From NCBI GenBank assembly GCA_018064605.1, contig JAGHUX010000005.1:372001-436000 (forward strand): DNA of 64,000 bases, in the 5' to 3' direction. The position numbers and the translations under genes were made by a program. This DNA is from Candidatus Limimorpha caballi (GTDB lineage: Bacteria > Bacteroidota > Bacteroidia > Bacteroidales > F082). Below the pieces are notes generated by a model that was given only the letters and a program-made list of their open reading frames with translations, was not told where the DNA came from and ran no database searches. Shown here one piece after another: positions 42,687 to 50,880 of the stretch (position 1 is its first letter; every line of letters begins with the position of its first letter).

Positions 42687-45569
42687 ATGGAAGAAAATAA
42701 ATATAAGAGAGGTTCCGAATGGAGAAAATGGGACTTACATGTGCATACAAAAAGTTCATACGATTATAAGTATGATGGAGATAATCCAGATGATAAACTG
42801 ATTGAAACTCTGAGAGCCAACAAAATTTCTGTTGTTGCTATTACGGATCATTTTGTAATTGACAAGGACACGATTAGTGGTCTGAAATCAAAGGCACCAG
42901 ACATAATTTTTTTCCCTGGAGTTGAACTAAGAACAGATAAAGGTGGGGCAAATATTCACCCTATCATAATATTCGACGAAAAAAGTAATCTTGATGAATT
43001 GTGTGAGGACTTTAATGCTTTTAAAAGAAGTGAATCTAAAAACTATGATGATAACGACAAAATTTATTGGGATTATGAAAAGATCATTGAGTTTTCAAAA
43101 AAACATAACGGTGTAATATCTATACATGCAGGCAGCAAAAAAAATGGCATTGATGAACAAATTTCAAATTATCTTCCAGTAAAGACAGCAATCAAAGAAG
43201 AATATGCGAATAGTGTTTGTATTTATGAAATTGGCAAAATTGAGGACATTGAAGAATATAAAAATTATGTCTTCCCCAAGATAGGTAAAAGACCTTTGAT
43301 TATTGGATCTGACAATCATAAACCTACAAAATATCCCAATGAACATAATTCGTCAATTTTTACATGGATAAAAGCCGATCCAACCTTTGAAGGTTTAAAG
43401 CAAATTATTAATGAGCCCGATAGAGTCTATATAGGAGAAAACGAGCCTCAACTATTAGAACGGGTTGAAACATATCCAACAAAATTCATAAAGAACATCT
43501 CTATAAAAAAGAAAGAGGGTTCTGCAATTGCTGAAGAATGGTATGGCGACAATACGAGTATAGATATTAATCCCGGCTTGGTCGCAATAGTTGGTAATAA
43601 AGGTAGTGGTAAAAGTGCTATTACAGATATAATAAGCCTTTGCGCTAATACACATAATACTGATTTTTCTTTTTTACGAAAAGAAAAATTTAGAAATTCT
43701 AAACCATACAATAGAGCTAATAATTTTGAAGCACAAATTGCATGGTATGATGATAGTAAGAGTAATGTTATCTCATTAAATGAAAATGGGAATGAAAATC
43801 AACCTGAAAGAGTAAAATATATTCCACAGAACTTTCTTGAGAATCTTTGTACGACAGAAAATGACAAAGATTTTGAAGAAGAAATTAAATCTATTATCTT
43901 TCAATATTTACCTGAAGAAAAGAAATTCGGAAAATCATCCTTGGATGAAATTGTTTCGTATTTGTCTTCTGAAATTAAAAATTCCGAAAAAGAGATTATC
44001 GAAAATATAATTTCTCAAAATGAAATAATTATCGAACTCGAAAATAAAAAAAGAGATGATTACAAAGAGCAGTTAGAGAGTTCTTTGAAATTAAAAAAAG
44101 AAGAATTAGATAATCTTCAAAAGGCAAAGCCTGCAGAAGTCTTAAAACCGAATCATGAAAGTGATGCGGGAGAAAAAAGCAAGCAAGAAGAAATTGATAA
44201 ACTTCGTGCACAATTAAAAGAAATCGAAGAAAAAATCGTTGAGGAGCAGAATGAATTATCAAAGGTAAATAAACAAATTCAAGATTTATCTTCTGCAAAA
44301 GATAAGTTAAAACGAATCGAAGATATAGTAAAAAACACAAAAGATGAATTGAAAATCATATTTGAATCTTCTGAACTCAATATTGATGATGTTATTCAAT
44401 TTAAGTTGGATGAGTCAAAGATTGATGATAAGATTAGTTCTTTAACAACAATTCAAAAAGAAAAGGAATCTCTTTTGGATGAACAAGGGACCAATAGCTT
44501 GAGAAAGAAAAAATCAGATATTGACGAACAAATTCAAAAAGTAGAAAAAGAGTTAGGTGAACCCGACAGATTATATCATAAATATGTTGAAGAGTTAAGA
44601 TCGTGGCAAGAAAAAGTAGATGCCATAAATGGTAAAGACACGGTGAAAGGCTCCGTTGCATATTATGAAGCACAATTAAAATATATAAATGAGCAACTTG
44701 ACGTTGATTTGGAAAAAGCAAAATCAGAAAGAAAAAAATCTGTTATAACATTGATAGCTAAAAAGCGAGAGGAAATCGAAAAACGTTCTTCTTTGTATGA
44801 ACCTGTTAGTGCTTTTATAAATAGGACTTCTGATTTGGACAATTATTCTATGAAATTAGATGCGTCTTTTATTTTTGATGGAATAGAAAATTTCTTTGAT
44901 TTTATTAACCAACGCAATGCGGGTTCGTTTTGTGGAAAGGAACAAGGAACCTTGCGGTTGAAAGAAATCCAGGAAGTTGTCAATTTATCAGATAACGAAT
45001 CTATTTATTCATTTGCTGAATCTCTCAATAATGCATTAATGAAAGATGAGAAAAATAACAAAACATATGATATAAAATCACAAATAAGAGATTCACACAC
45101 TCAATCGGAGTTGTACAATTTTATTTATGGATTAGATTATATCAAGCCACTTTTCCAATTAAAACTAGACGATAAGCCTTTGTCTGCGTTATCACCGGGT
45201 GAAAGAGGTGCACTTTTACTTTTGTTTTATCTGTTCATTGATATGGATGATAAACCTTTGATTATCGATCAACCAGAGGAAAATTTGGATAATGAAAGTG
45301 TGTATAAATATCTTGTGAAATTTATCAAACAGGCGAAGGAAAAACGTCAAATAATTATGGTGACGCATAATCCTAATTTAGCCGTTGTATGCGATGCAGA
45401 CCAAGTAATCAAAATGGATATTGATAAGAAGAATAAAAATACGGTTTCGTTTATGTCTGGTTCTATAGAGAATCCAGATATGAATAGGTGCATAGTAGAT
45501 GTTTTGGAGGGTACTTATCCAGCATTCCATAACAGAGACAACAAGTATTTTGATAAAGCTATTAGATGA
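42687..45569 (+). CDS. TrlF-like protein: PHP domain fused to SMC/ABC-type ATPase
   Basis: This 960-residue protein has two modules. Residues 1-260 are a PHP-type metal phosphoesterase with ligands DLHVH (16-20), TDH (53-55), PGVE (77-80), a later HAG histidine and GSDNH. Residues from 270 form an SMC/RecN/RloC-like ATPase. This has Walker A GNKGSGKS (about 303-310), coiled-coil arms (about 430-690, with LEEIE/KLRAQLKEIEEK-type heptads), signature LSPGERG (about 835) and Walker B IIDQPEEN (about 858) with a switch histidine in VTHNPN. The family name TrlF is from memory. It overlaps hsdS at the stop/start. Sequence is visibly more A+T-rich than hsdR. By context it is a defence accessory, perhaps an NTP- or RNA-cleaving effector. 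Confidence 0.85.
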   Translation: MEENKYKRGSEWRKWDLHVHTKSSYDYKYDGDNPDDKLIETLRANKISVVAITDHFVIDKDTISGLKSKAPDIIFFPGVELRTDKGGANIHPIIIFDEKSNLDELCEDFNAFKRSESKNYDDNDKIYWDYEKIIEFSKKHNGVISIHAGSKKNGIDEQISNYLPVKTAIKEEYANSVCIYEIGKIEDIEEYKNYVFPKIGKRPLIIGSDNHKPTKYPNEHNSSIFTWIKADPTFEGLKQIINEPDRVYIGENEPQLLERVETYPTKFIKNISIKKKEGSAIAEEWYGDNTSIDINPGLVAIVGNKGSGKSAITDIISLCANTHNTDFSFLRKEKFRNSKPYNRANNFEAQIAWYDDSKSNVISLNENGNENQPERVKYIPQNFLENLCTTENDKDFEEEIKSIIFQYLPEEKKFGKSSLDEIVSYLSSEIKNSEKEIIENIISQNEIIIELENKKRDDYKEQLESSLKLKKEELDNLQKAKPAEVLKPNHESDAGEKSKQEEIDKLRAQLKEIEEKIVEEQNELSKVNKQIQDLSSAKDKLKRIEDIVKNTKDELKIIFESSELNIDDVIQFKLDESKIDDKISSLTTIQKEKESLLDEQGTNSLRKKKSDIDEQIQKVEKELGEPDRLYHKYVEELRSWQEKVDAINGKDTVKGSVAYYEAQLKYINEQLDVDLEKAKSERKKSVITLIAKKREEIEKRSSLYEPVSAFINRTSDLDNYSMKLDASFIFDGIENFFDFINQRNAGSFCGKEQGTLRLKEIQEVVNLSDNESIYSFAESLNNALMKDEKNNKTYDIKSQIRDSHTQSELYNFIYGLDYIKPLFQLKLDDKPLSALSPGERGALLLLFYLFIDMDDKPLIIDQPEENLDNESVYKYLVKFIKQAKEKRQIIMVTHNPNLAVVCDADQVIKMDIDKKNKNTVSFMSGSIENPDMNRCIVDVLEGTYPAFHNRDNKYFDKAIR

Positions 45570-46759
45570 TAGATACTATGTCCCAATACCCAACATACAA
45601 ACTCGGTGAAGTAGCAGACTACATTAATGGTAGAGCATTCAAACCTTCTGAATGGAAAGAGAAAGGTCTTCCAATTGTTAGGATCCAAAATCTAAATGAT
45701 GAAAGTGCTGTTTATCATTATTCTGATGCGGAACATGAAGAAAAATATTTGCTTCATGATGGGGATTTGTTGTTCGCATGGGCGGCTTCGTTGGGTACAT
45801 ATATTTGGAATGGTGGTGAGGCTTGGTTGAATCAGCACATTTTTAAGGTTTTGCCTAAACAAAATGTGTCTAAAATGTATCTGTATTATGCATTAACATC
45901 TATAATAAAGGAATTGTATTCTAAATCACATGGTTCGGGTATGGTTCATGTGACAAAAGGAAAATTTGAAGAAACAGAAATCCCTCTTCCCCCTCTCGCC
46001 ACCCAGCGCGCCATAGTAACCCGCATAGAATCCCTCTTTGCCGAGTTGGACAAAGGCGTGGAGAAATTAAAAACCGCACAGCAACAACTAAAAGTCTATA
46101 GGCAGGCCGTGCTGAATGATTGCTTGACTAAAGGTAGCGAGAAGTGGAAGAAAGTGAAGTTGGGTGAGGTGATTGAACGTATAGAGGCTGGAAAAAGTTT
46201 TAGATGTAGTGAGAAAGTTCCTTCAAAAAATGAAAAAGGGATTGTAAAGATAAGTGCAGTTACTTGGGGGGAATTTTTAGAAATGGAATGTAAGACTATT
46301 GTCAATGAAGAGTTCTATAATCCAAACTATAGAATACATAAAGGGGATTTATTAATAAGTCGTGCAAATACATTACAATTGGTTGGTTCTTGTGTTTTTG
46401 TTCGAAAAGAACCTAACCGAGATATTGTATTAAGTGATAAGGTATTACGCCTTATACCCAAACAAAATGCGGATAGTAGATTCTTATTATATAGTTTGAG
46501 AACTTCTAATAGTAGAAAACAAATTCAAACTATGTCTACGGGAAATCAGGATTCTATGAGAAATATTGGTCAAGACAGATTGAAAAAAATTAATCTTGAG
46601 TGTCCCTCTCTTCCCGAACAGCAGCGCATAGTCCAAGAAATCGAAACCCGATTATCGGCTTGCGATGAGGTGGAGAAAAACATCGCCGAATCGTTGCAAC
46701 AAGCCGAGGCATTACGGCAAAGCATTCTGAAAAAGGCGTTCAGCGGGGAGCTGGTGTAA
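45566..46759 (+). CDS. hsdS: Type I restriction-modification specificity subunit S
   Basis: This 397-residue protein has two target recognition domains. The first starts at YPTYKLGEVADYINGRAF, the second at WKKVKLGEVIERIEAGKSF (about 195). Each is followed by a conserved helix (LPPLATQRAIVTRIESLFAEL and LPEQQRIVQEIETRLSACDE) that spaces the half-sites. It directs the HsdM methylase and HsdR. The start overlaps the TrlF-like stop (ATGA), so the two are translated together; ATG 45578 is an alternative start. TRD sequences vary freely between strains. Confidence 0.93.
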   Translation: MIDTMSQYPTYKLGEVADYINGRAFKPSEWKEKGLPIVRIQNLNDESAVYHYSDAEHEEKYLLHDGDLLFAWAASLGTYIWNGGEAWLNQHIFKVLPKQNVSKMYLYYALTSIIKELYSKSHGSGMVHVTKGKFEETEIPLPPLATQRAIVTRIESLFAELDKGVEKLKTAQQQLKVYRQAVLNDCLTKGSEKWKKVKLGEVIERIEAGKSFRCSEKVPSKNEKGIVKISAVTWGEFLEMECKTIVNEEFYNPNYRIHKGDLLISRANTLQLVGSCVFVRKEPNRDIVLSDKVLRLIPKQNADSRFLLYSLRTSNSRKQIQTMSTGNQDSMRNIGQDRLKKINLECPSLPEQQRIVQEIETRLSACDEVEKNIAESLQQAEALRQSILKKAFSGELV

Positions 46760-46951
46760 ATGTGATTTATAAGTTATTTGACTTATAAATTGTTAAGTAC
46801 AAAATATATGACGGTGAAAACAAAACCAAGGCAATTCTTTCTTTATGATGATGTTTGTGAAACCATTGTTTTATGCACAATATAATACATAAATGAAAAA
46901 TATATATCCTATGATACATAAACAAAAATATGACACATATAATGTATATGA

Positions 46952-46991
46952 TAAAATATGAGTTAAGTTATTCATATTTTATATATCTTTG
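46952..46991 (+). promoter_or_regulatory. Promoter with perfect inverted repeat upstream of satD
   Basis: TAAAATATGA (46952-46961) and TCATATTTTA (46972-46981) are exact inverses separated by ten bases. They immediately precede and touch the -7 element TATCTTTG (46984-46991). This is the layout of an operator covering a promoter and would control the satD-DUF3307-hsdM transcript. Related AACATAAAT/ATACATAAA repeats lie just upstream (46885-46950). Confidence 0.65.
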
Positions 46992-47011
46992 CAATTTCAA
47001 ACGCTATAAAC

Positions 47012-47734
47012 ATGGAAAATAAGAAAGTGGCTGTTATCACTGGCGATTTAGTCAATTCACGCCAAATTTCTATCGAAAACCGAAAAGAAATCTACGCGTA
47101 CATGAAATGGTGTTATTCTTGCTTTGTCATTCAGCGAGGCTGCTTCACTGATTTCAAATTAGAATTTTTCAGAGGCGACAGTTTCCAGTTGCTGGTGGAA
47201 GATCCTGAAATGGCTCTGCGAGTGGCATTGTTTCTGCGTGCAAGATTGCGTGCTGCCTATGGAAGAAAGAATCTGCAGGAAGAACCATCGTTGTCAAAAT
47301 ATATGCAGAAGAGCGGCAACAAGAAACTATGGGATGCACGAATGTCCATAGGTATTGGTGACATGGAATATCGTTCAAAGTCAGTCATAACTTCCGATGG
47401 TGAAGCCTTCGTTTTGTCAGGGCACGAGCTGGACAAAATGAAATCAAATGAACGTCTGGCCATAAAAATGCAAGGTGTTGACGAGTATTCGTTAATGCAG
47501 TCGCAATTCAACACACTGCTTCGCTTGAGTGACGCATTGGTACAAGGGTGGACGGAAGCCCAGTCACAATTGGCGGCAGAATGTCTTTTGTTTCCAAATA
47601 AGACACAGCAAGCATTGGAAAAGGAATATGGAATCCCCCAAACTACCATAAGCCGGCGAAAATCAGGGGGACACATTGATGAAATATTGAGCTTGTGTGA
47701 TTATTTTGAAAAATTAATACCGACATTGCTATGA
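47012..47734 (+). CDS. satD: SatD family protein: nucleotide-cyclase-like fold plus C-terminal HTH
   Basis: The 240-residue protein belongs to the SatD family, often found near restriction genes. The N-terminal 150 residues follow a class III nucleotide cyclase layout. VAVITGDLVNSR (D12) sits where metal Asp 1 does. FFRGDSFQLLV (D56) sits at metal Asp 2, followed by a PEMALRVALFL helix. MSIGIGDMEY (111-120) and GEAFVLSGHEL (130-140) match the RIGIHTG and GxAVNLAAR segments. The transition-state Asn and Arg are not conserved, so it may be a nucleotide sensor rather than an enzyme. Residues about 198-218 (TQQALEKEYGIPQTTISRR) form a helix-turn-helix. It overlaps DUF3307 by four bases. Confidence 0.8.
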   Translation: MENKKVAVITGDLVNSRQISIENRKEIYAYMKWCYSCFVIQRGCFTDFKLEFFRGDSFQLLVEDPEMALRVALFLRARLRAAYGRKNLQEEPSLSKYMQKSGNKKLWDARMSIGIGDMEYRSKSVITSDGEAFVLSGHELDKMKSNERLAIKMQGVDEYSLMQSQFNTLLRLSDALVQGWTEAQSQLAAECLLFPNKTQQALEKEYGIPQTTISRRKSGGHIDEILSLCDYFEKLIPTLL

Positions 47735-48450
47735 ATATAATACTTGTCATTACTGTCTTTTTGCTCGTTCATGTTTTGTTTGATTTTTATTTTCAACCGT
47801 CTGAATGGGTGGGCTCAAAAACAACCGAAGGCTTTAAGTCGAAATATTTGTATTTACACTGCTTTATATATGCTTTGGCAGTCTCAACCACCGTTTTCTT
47901 TTTGACACACCTATGTTGGCTGACTATAGTTTCATTTTTGGGAGCCGGCATTTCTCATTTGGTAATAGATGGTTTAAAAAAGAAATATAAAGATAGTACG
48001 GCTTATTTCTTTATAGACCAGTTCTTTCATATACTTGTATTAGGACTTATTGTGTGCCAGGTTTGCATGAAACAGGCTATTGAAATTGACAGGGAGTGGT
48101 TGATTGTTCTAATATATGCATTGGGATACCTGATTGTTCTAAAGCCTTTTGGTATTGCTACAAAAAACATAATGGACAATTTTGATTTCAGCCCTTCGGA
48201 AAAAGGACTTAAAGATGGCGGATTGTGGATTGGTTATATTGAACGTTTTCTGATATTAACTTTTGTTCTGATGTCCTACTATGAGGGTATAGGCTTCTTA
48301 TTGGCTGCAAAATCAATATTCAGATTTGGAGAACTGAAAAATGAAACTGATATAAAACGGACTGAATATATATTGATAGGAACCCTTTTGAGTTTCGCGT
48401 TAGCCGTTTGTGCAGGAATTTTAATGAAAGTGACGCTGAATTATTTATAA
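47731..48450 (+). CDS. DUF3307 family polytopic membrane protein
   Basis: This 239-residue protein has about seven membrane helices. Polar residues inside helices are conserved in pattern: HVLFDFYFQP (about 14-23), SHLVIDGLK (about 75-83) and FIDQFFHIL (about 93-101). Such H/D clusters resemble membrane metal-dependent hydrolases (YdjM/DUF457 type). It starts inside the satD stop region (ATGA) and is followed three bases later by hsdM, so the three genes are one unit. SatD and DUF3307 commonly travel together. A role as membrane partner or effector of SatD is inferred. Confidence 0.75.
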   Translation: MNIILVITVFLLVHVLFDFYFQPSEWVGSKTTEGFKSKYLYLHCFIYALAVSTTVFFLTHLCWLTIVSFLGAGISHLVIDGLKKKYKDSTAYFFIDQFFHILVLGLIVCQVCMKQAIEIDREWLIVLIYALGYLIVLKPFGIATKNIMDNFDFSPSEKGLKDGGLWIGYIERFLILTFVLMSYYEGIGFLLAAKSIFRFGELKNETDIKRTEYILIGTLLSFALAVCAGILMKVTLNYL

Positions 48451-48453
48451 GCA

Positions 48454-49965
48454 ATGACAGAATCAACAATAATCTCGAAAATTTGGAATATGGCCAACGT
48501 GCTTCGCGACGATGGCGTGAGTTATGGCGATTATTTGGAACAAATTACCTATCTGCTTTTCTTGAAAATGGCAGACGAGATGAACAAGCCGCCATACAAC
48601 AAGGGGTTGAAGTTCCCACACGTAAAGGATGCCGAAGGAAAAGAACTTCCTGACGGAGAATTTTGCGATTGGGAAACGCTCATCAGCAAGCGCGGAGCGG
48701 AACTTGAGGCCTATTATGTGCAGATGCTTCGCAGCCTTGGCACAGAGAAAGGCATGTTGGGACAAATCTACACCAAGAGCCAGAACAAGATTCAGGATCC
48801 GGCGAAATTGCTTCGAGTAATCGAAATGATAAATAAGGAAAATTGGTCGCTGATGGGCTCCGATGTCAAGGGTAAAATCTACGAAGGCCTGTTGGAGAAA
48901 AATGCCGAAGATACCAAGAGTGGGGCAGGTCAGTATTTTACGCCTCGTGCCTTGATAAAGGCAATGGTGGCGTGTGTGCGCCCGAAACCGCAGAAAACCA
49001 TTATCGACCCGGCTTGTGGGACAGGTGGATTCTTCCTCGCATCGTACGATTATCTGGCAGGACAATCATTAAACAAAGACGAAAAGCAGTTCCTGAAGAA
49101 GAAGACTTTCTTTGGAAACGAAATTGTTGCAAATACCCGCCGTTTGTGTTTGATGAACCTGTATTTGCACAACATAGGCGAATTGGACAGCGAGGATTTC
49201 ATTTCGCCAAACGATGCCTTGGTGGCCGACAATGGCAACCGATACGATTATGTGCTTACCAATCCGCCTTTCGGCAAAAAAAGCAGCATAACCATTACCA
49301 ACGAAGATGGCGAAATAGAAAAAGAGGATTTGAGCTACAACCGTCAGGATTTTTGGGAAACAACTTCAAATAAGCAGTTGAATTTCTTGCAACATATCAA
49401 AACCTTGATGAAAATCAATGGACAAGCTGCAGTTGTATTGCCAGACAATGTGCTGTTCGAAGGTGGTGCAGGCGAGGAGATTCGCAAGCAGCTTATGAAA
49501 ACCACAGAGTTGCACACAATTTTGCGATTGCCTACGGGCATTTTCTATGCAAATGGAGTGAAGGCAAATGTGTTGTTTTTCGATAATAAACCAGCAAGCA
49601 AGGAAGTACAGACAAAAGACATTTGGATTTACGATTACCGCACAAATATTCATCATACATTGAAAAAATCACCGCTGACGTTTGAGGATTTGGCGGACTT
49701 CATTAAATGCTACAATCCCGAAAATCGCCATTTGCGTACCGAAACTTGGAGCGAAGAAAATCCAGAGGGCCGTTGGCGTAAGTTTACCTACGATGATGTG
49801 ATTAAGCGAGACAAGACAAACCTTGATATATTTTGGCTGAAGGACAAGAGTCTGACGGATTTGGACAATCTTCCCGAACCTGACGATATTGCAGCGGAGA
49901 TTATTGACAACCTCGAGGAAGGCATCAATTGTTTCAAAAGACTATTTGAAGCAGTTGGGGAATAA
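48454..49965 (+). CDS. hsdM: Type I restriction-modification methyltransferase subunit M
   Basis: The 503-residue adenine N6-methyltransferase has the N-terminal helical domain (WNMANVLRDDGVSYGDYLEQ) and GQYFTPRALIKAMV (about 159). Motif I is DPACGTGGFF (about 186), and the catalytic NPPFGKK is at about 270. It methylates host sites with HsdS and forms the core of the nuclease complex with HsdR. Here it is separated from hsdS by satD and DUF3307 and appears to be transcribed from the satD promoter. The island ends with this gene. Confidence 0.97.
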   Translation: MTESTIISKIWNMANVLRDDGVSYGDYLEQITYLLFLKMADEMNKPPYNKGLKFPHVKDAEGKELPDGEFCDWETLISKRGAELEAYYVQMLRSLGTEKGMLGQIYTKSQNKIQDPAKLLRVIEMINKENWSLMGSDVKGKIYEGLLEKNAEDTKSGAGQYFTPRALIKAMVACVRPKPQKTIIDPACGTGGFFLASYDYLAGQSLNKDEKQFLKKKTFFGNEIVANTRRLCLMNLYLHNIGELDSEDFISPNDALVADNGNRYDYVLTNPPFGKKSSITITNEDGEIEKEDLSYNRQDFWETTSNKQLNFLQHIKTLMKINGQAAVVLPDNVLFEGGAGEEIRKQLMKTTELHTILRLPTGIFYANGVKANVLFFDNKPASKEVQTKDIWIYDYRTNIHHTLKKSPLTFEDLADFIKCYNPENRHLRTETWSEENPEGRWRKFTYDDVIKRDKTNLDIFWLKDKSLTDLDNLPEPDDIAAEIIDNLEEGINCFKRLFEAVGE

Positions 49966-50092
49966 AATGCACCCTCATTTGGAAGGGAAACACATCCAAA
50001 AGATTTTTCTGCATTATCCGGACACGGAAACACCGCCATCTCCTCCCCTTTCTTTTTTTGTGAAATTTACTCACAAATAAAAAAAGATTACT

Positions 50093-50100
50093 TATCTTTG
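50093..50100 (+). promoter_or_regulatory. -7 element TATCTTTG for rpe
   Basis: TATCTTTG lies 23 bases before the rpe ATG. It marks the return to the G+C-richer core genome. Confidence 0.55.
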
Positions 50101-50123
50101 CAAATCGTTTTACAAAATAAGAT

Positions 50124-50771
50124 ATGCAGAAACTGATAGCTCCGTCGCTGCTCTCGGCGGATTTCCTTCACCTCGCCGACGACATCGACATGGTCAACAA
50201 AAGCCGGGCCGACTGGTTCCATTGCGACATCATGGACGGCGTGTTCGTGCCTAATATCTCATACGGCATCCCTGTGGTGCAAGCCATCAAGAAACAAGCC
50301 CTCAAGCCGCTCGACGTGCATCTGATGATCGTCGAGCCTGACCGTTATTTTGAGAAGTTCCATGAGGCCGGAGCCGACATCATCACGTTTCATTACGAGG
50401 CGAGCACCCACATACACCGCTCGGTGCAGAAGCTGAAGTCGCTCGGCGTGAAAGCCGGCGTCGTGCTCAACCCGCACACGCCCGTGTCGCTGCTCGAAGA
50501 CATCATCGGCGACCTCGACATCGTGCTGCTGATGTCGGTCAACCCCGGGTTCGGCGGACAGAAATTCATCGAACGCACGTATTCAAAAATCGAGAAGCTG
50601 CGCGACATGATTGAATCACAAGGTCTTGAGACGATGATCGAGGTCGATGGCGGAGTCTCCACATCCAACGCGAAGAAGCTTTTCGACACCGGAGCCGACA
50701 TCCTGGTGGCCGGCAACGCCGTCTTCAAATCAGATAATCCAATTAAAACTATAGAAGAGTTGAAGAGGTAA
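50124..50771 (+). CDS. rpe: Ribulose-phosphate 3-epimerase
   Basis: This 215-residue TIM-barrel enzyme interconverts ribulose 5-phosphate and xylulose 5-phosphate in the pentose phosphate pathway. It contains APSLLSADFLHL, FHCDIMDGVFVPNISYG (about 32-48), DVHLMI and MSVNPGFGGQKFIERTYSKI (about 137-156). The metal-site histidine and aspartates are present. Confidence 0.97.
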   Translation: MQKLIAPSLLSADFLHLADDIDMVNKSRADWFHCDIMDGVFVPNISYGIPVVQAIKKQALKPLDVHLMIVEPDRYFEKFHEAGADIITFHYEASTHIHRSVQKLKSLGVKAGVVLNPHTPVSLLEDIIGDLDIVLLMSVNPGFGGQKFIERTYSKIEKLRDMIESQGLETMIEVDGGVSTSNAKKLFDTGADILVAGNAVFKSDNPIKTIEELKR

Positions 50772-50779
50772 AATAGGAG

Positions 50780-50880
50780 TTTTAGGTAATTAGGAGTTTG
50801 AGAATCCCAAACACCTAATCACCTAAATACCTTAAACACCTAAATACCTAATCACCTAAACACCTTAAACACCTAATACT
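50780..50880 (+). repeat. CACCTAA-type tandem repeats reaching the pepD start
   Basis: CACCTAA and variants (ACCTAAATA, CACCTTAAA) recur at least eight times between 50811 and 50877. They are preceded by inverse-oriented TTTAGGTAATTAGGAG (50780-50795), which can pair with the first copies. The repeats fill the space where the pepD ribosome binding site would be. Confidence 0.85.

Noticed and set aside
50780..50880. CRISPR array
   Set aside because: Units are only 7-9 bases with no unique spacers, and no cas genes are nearby.
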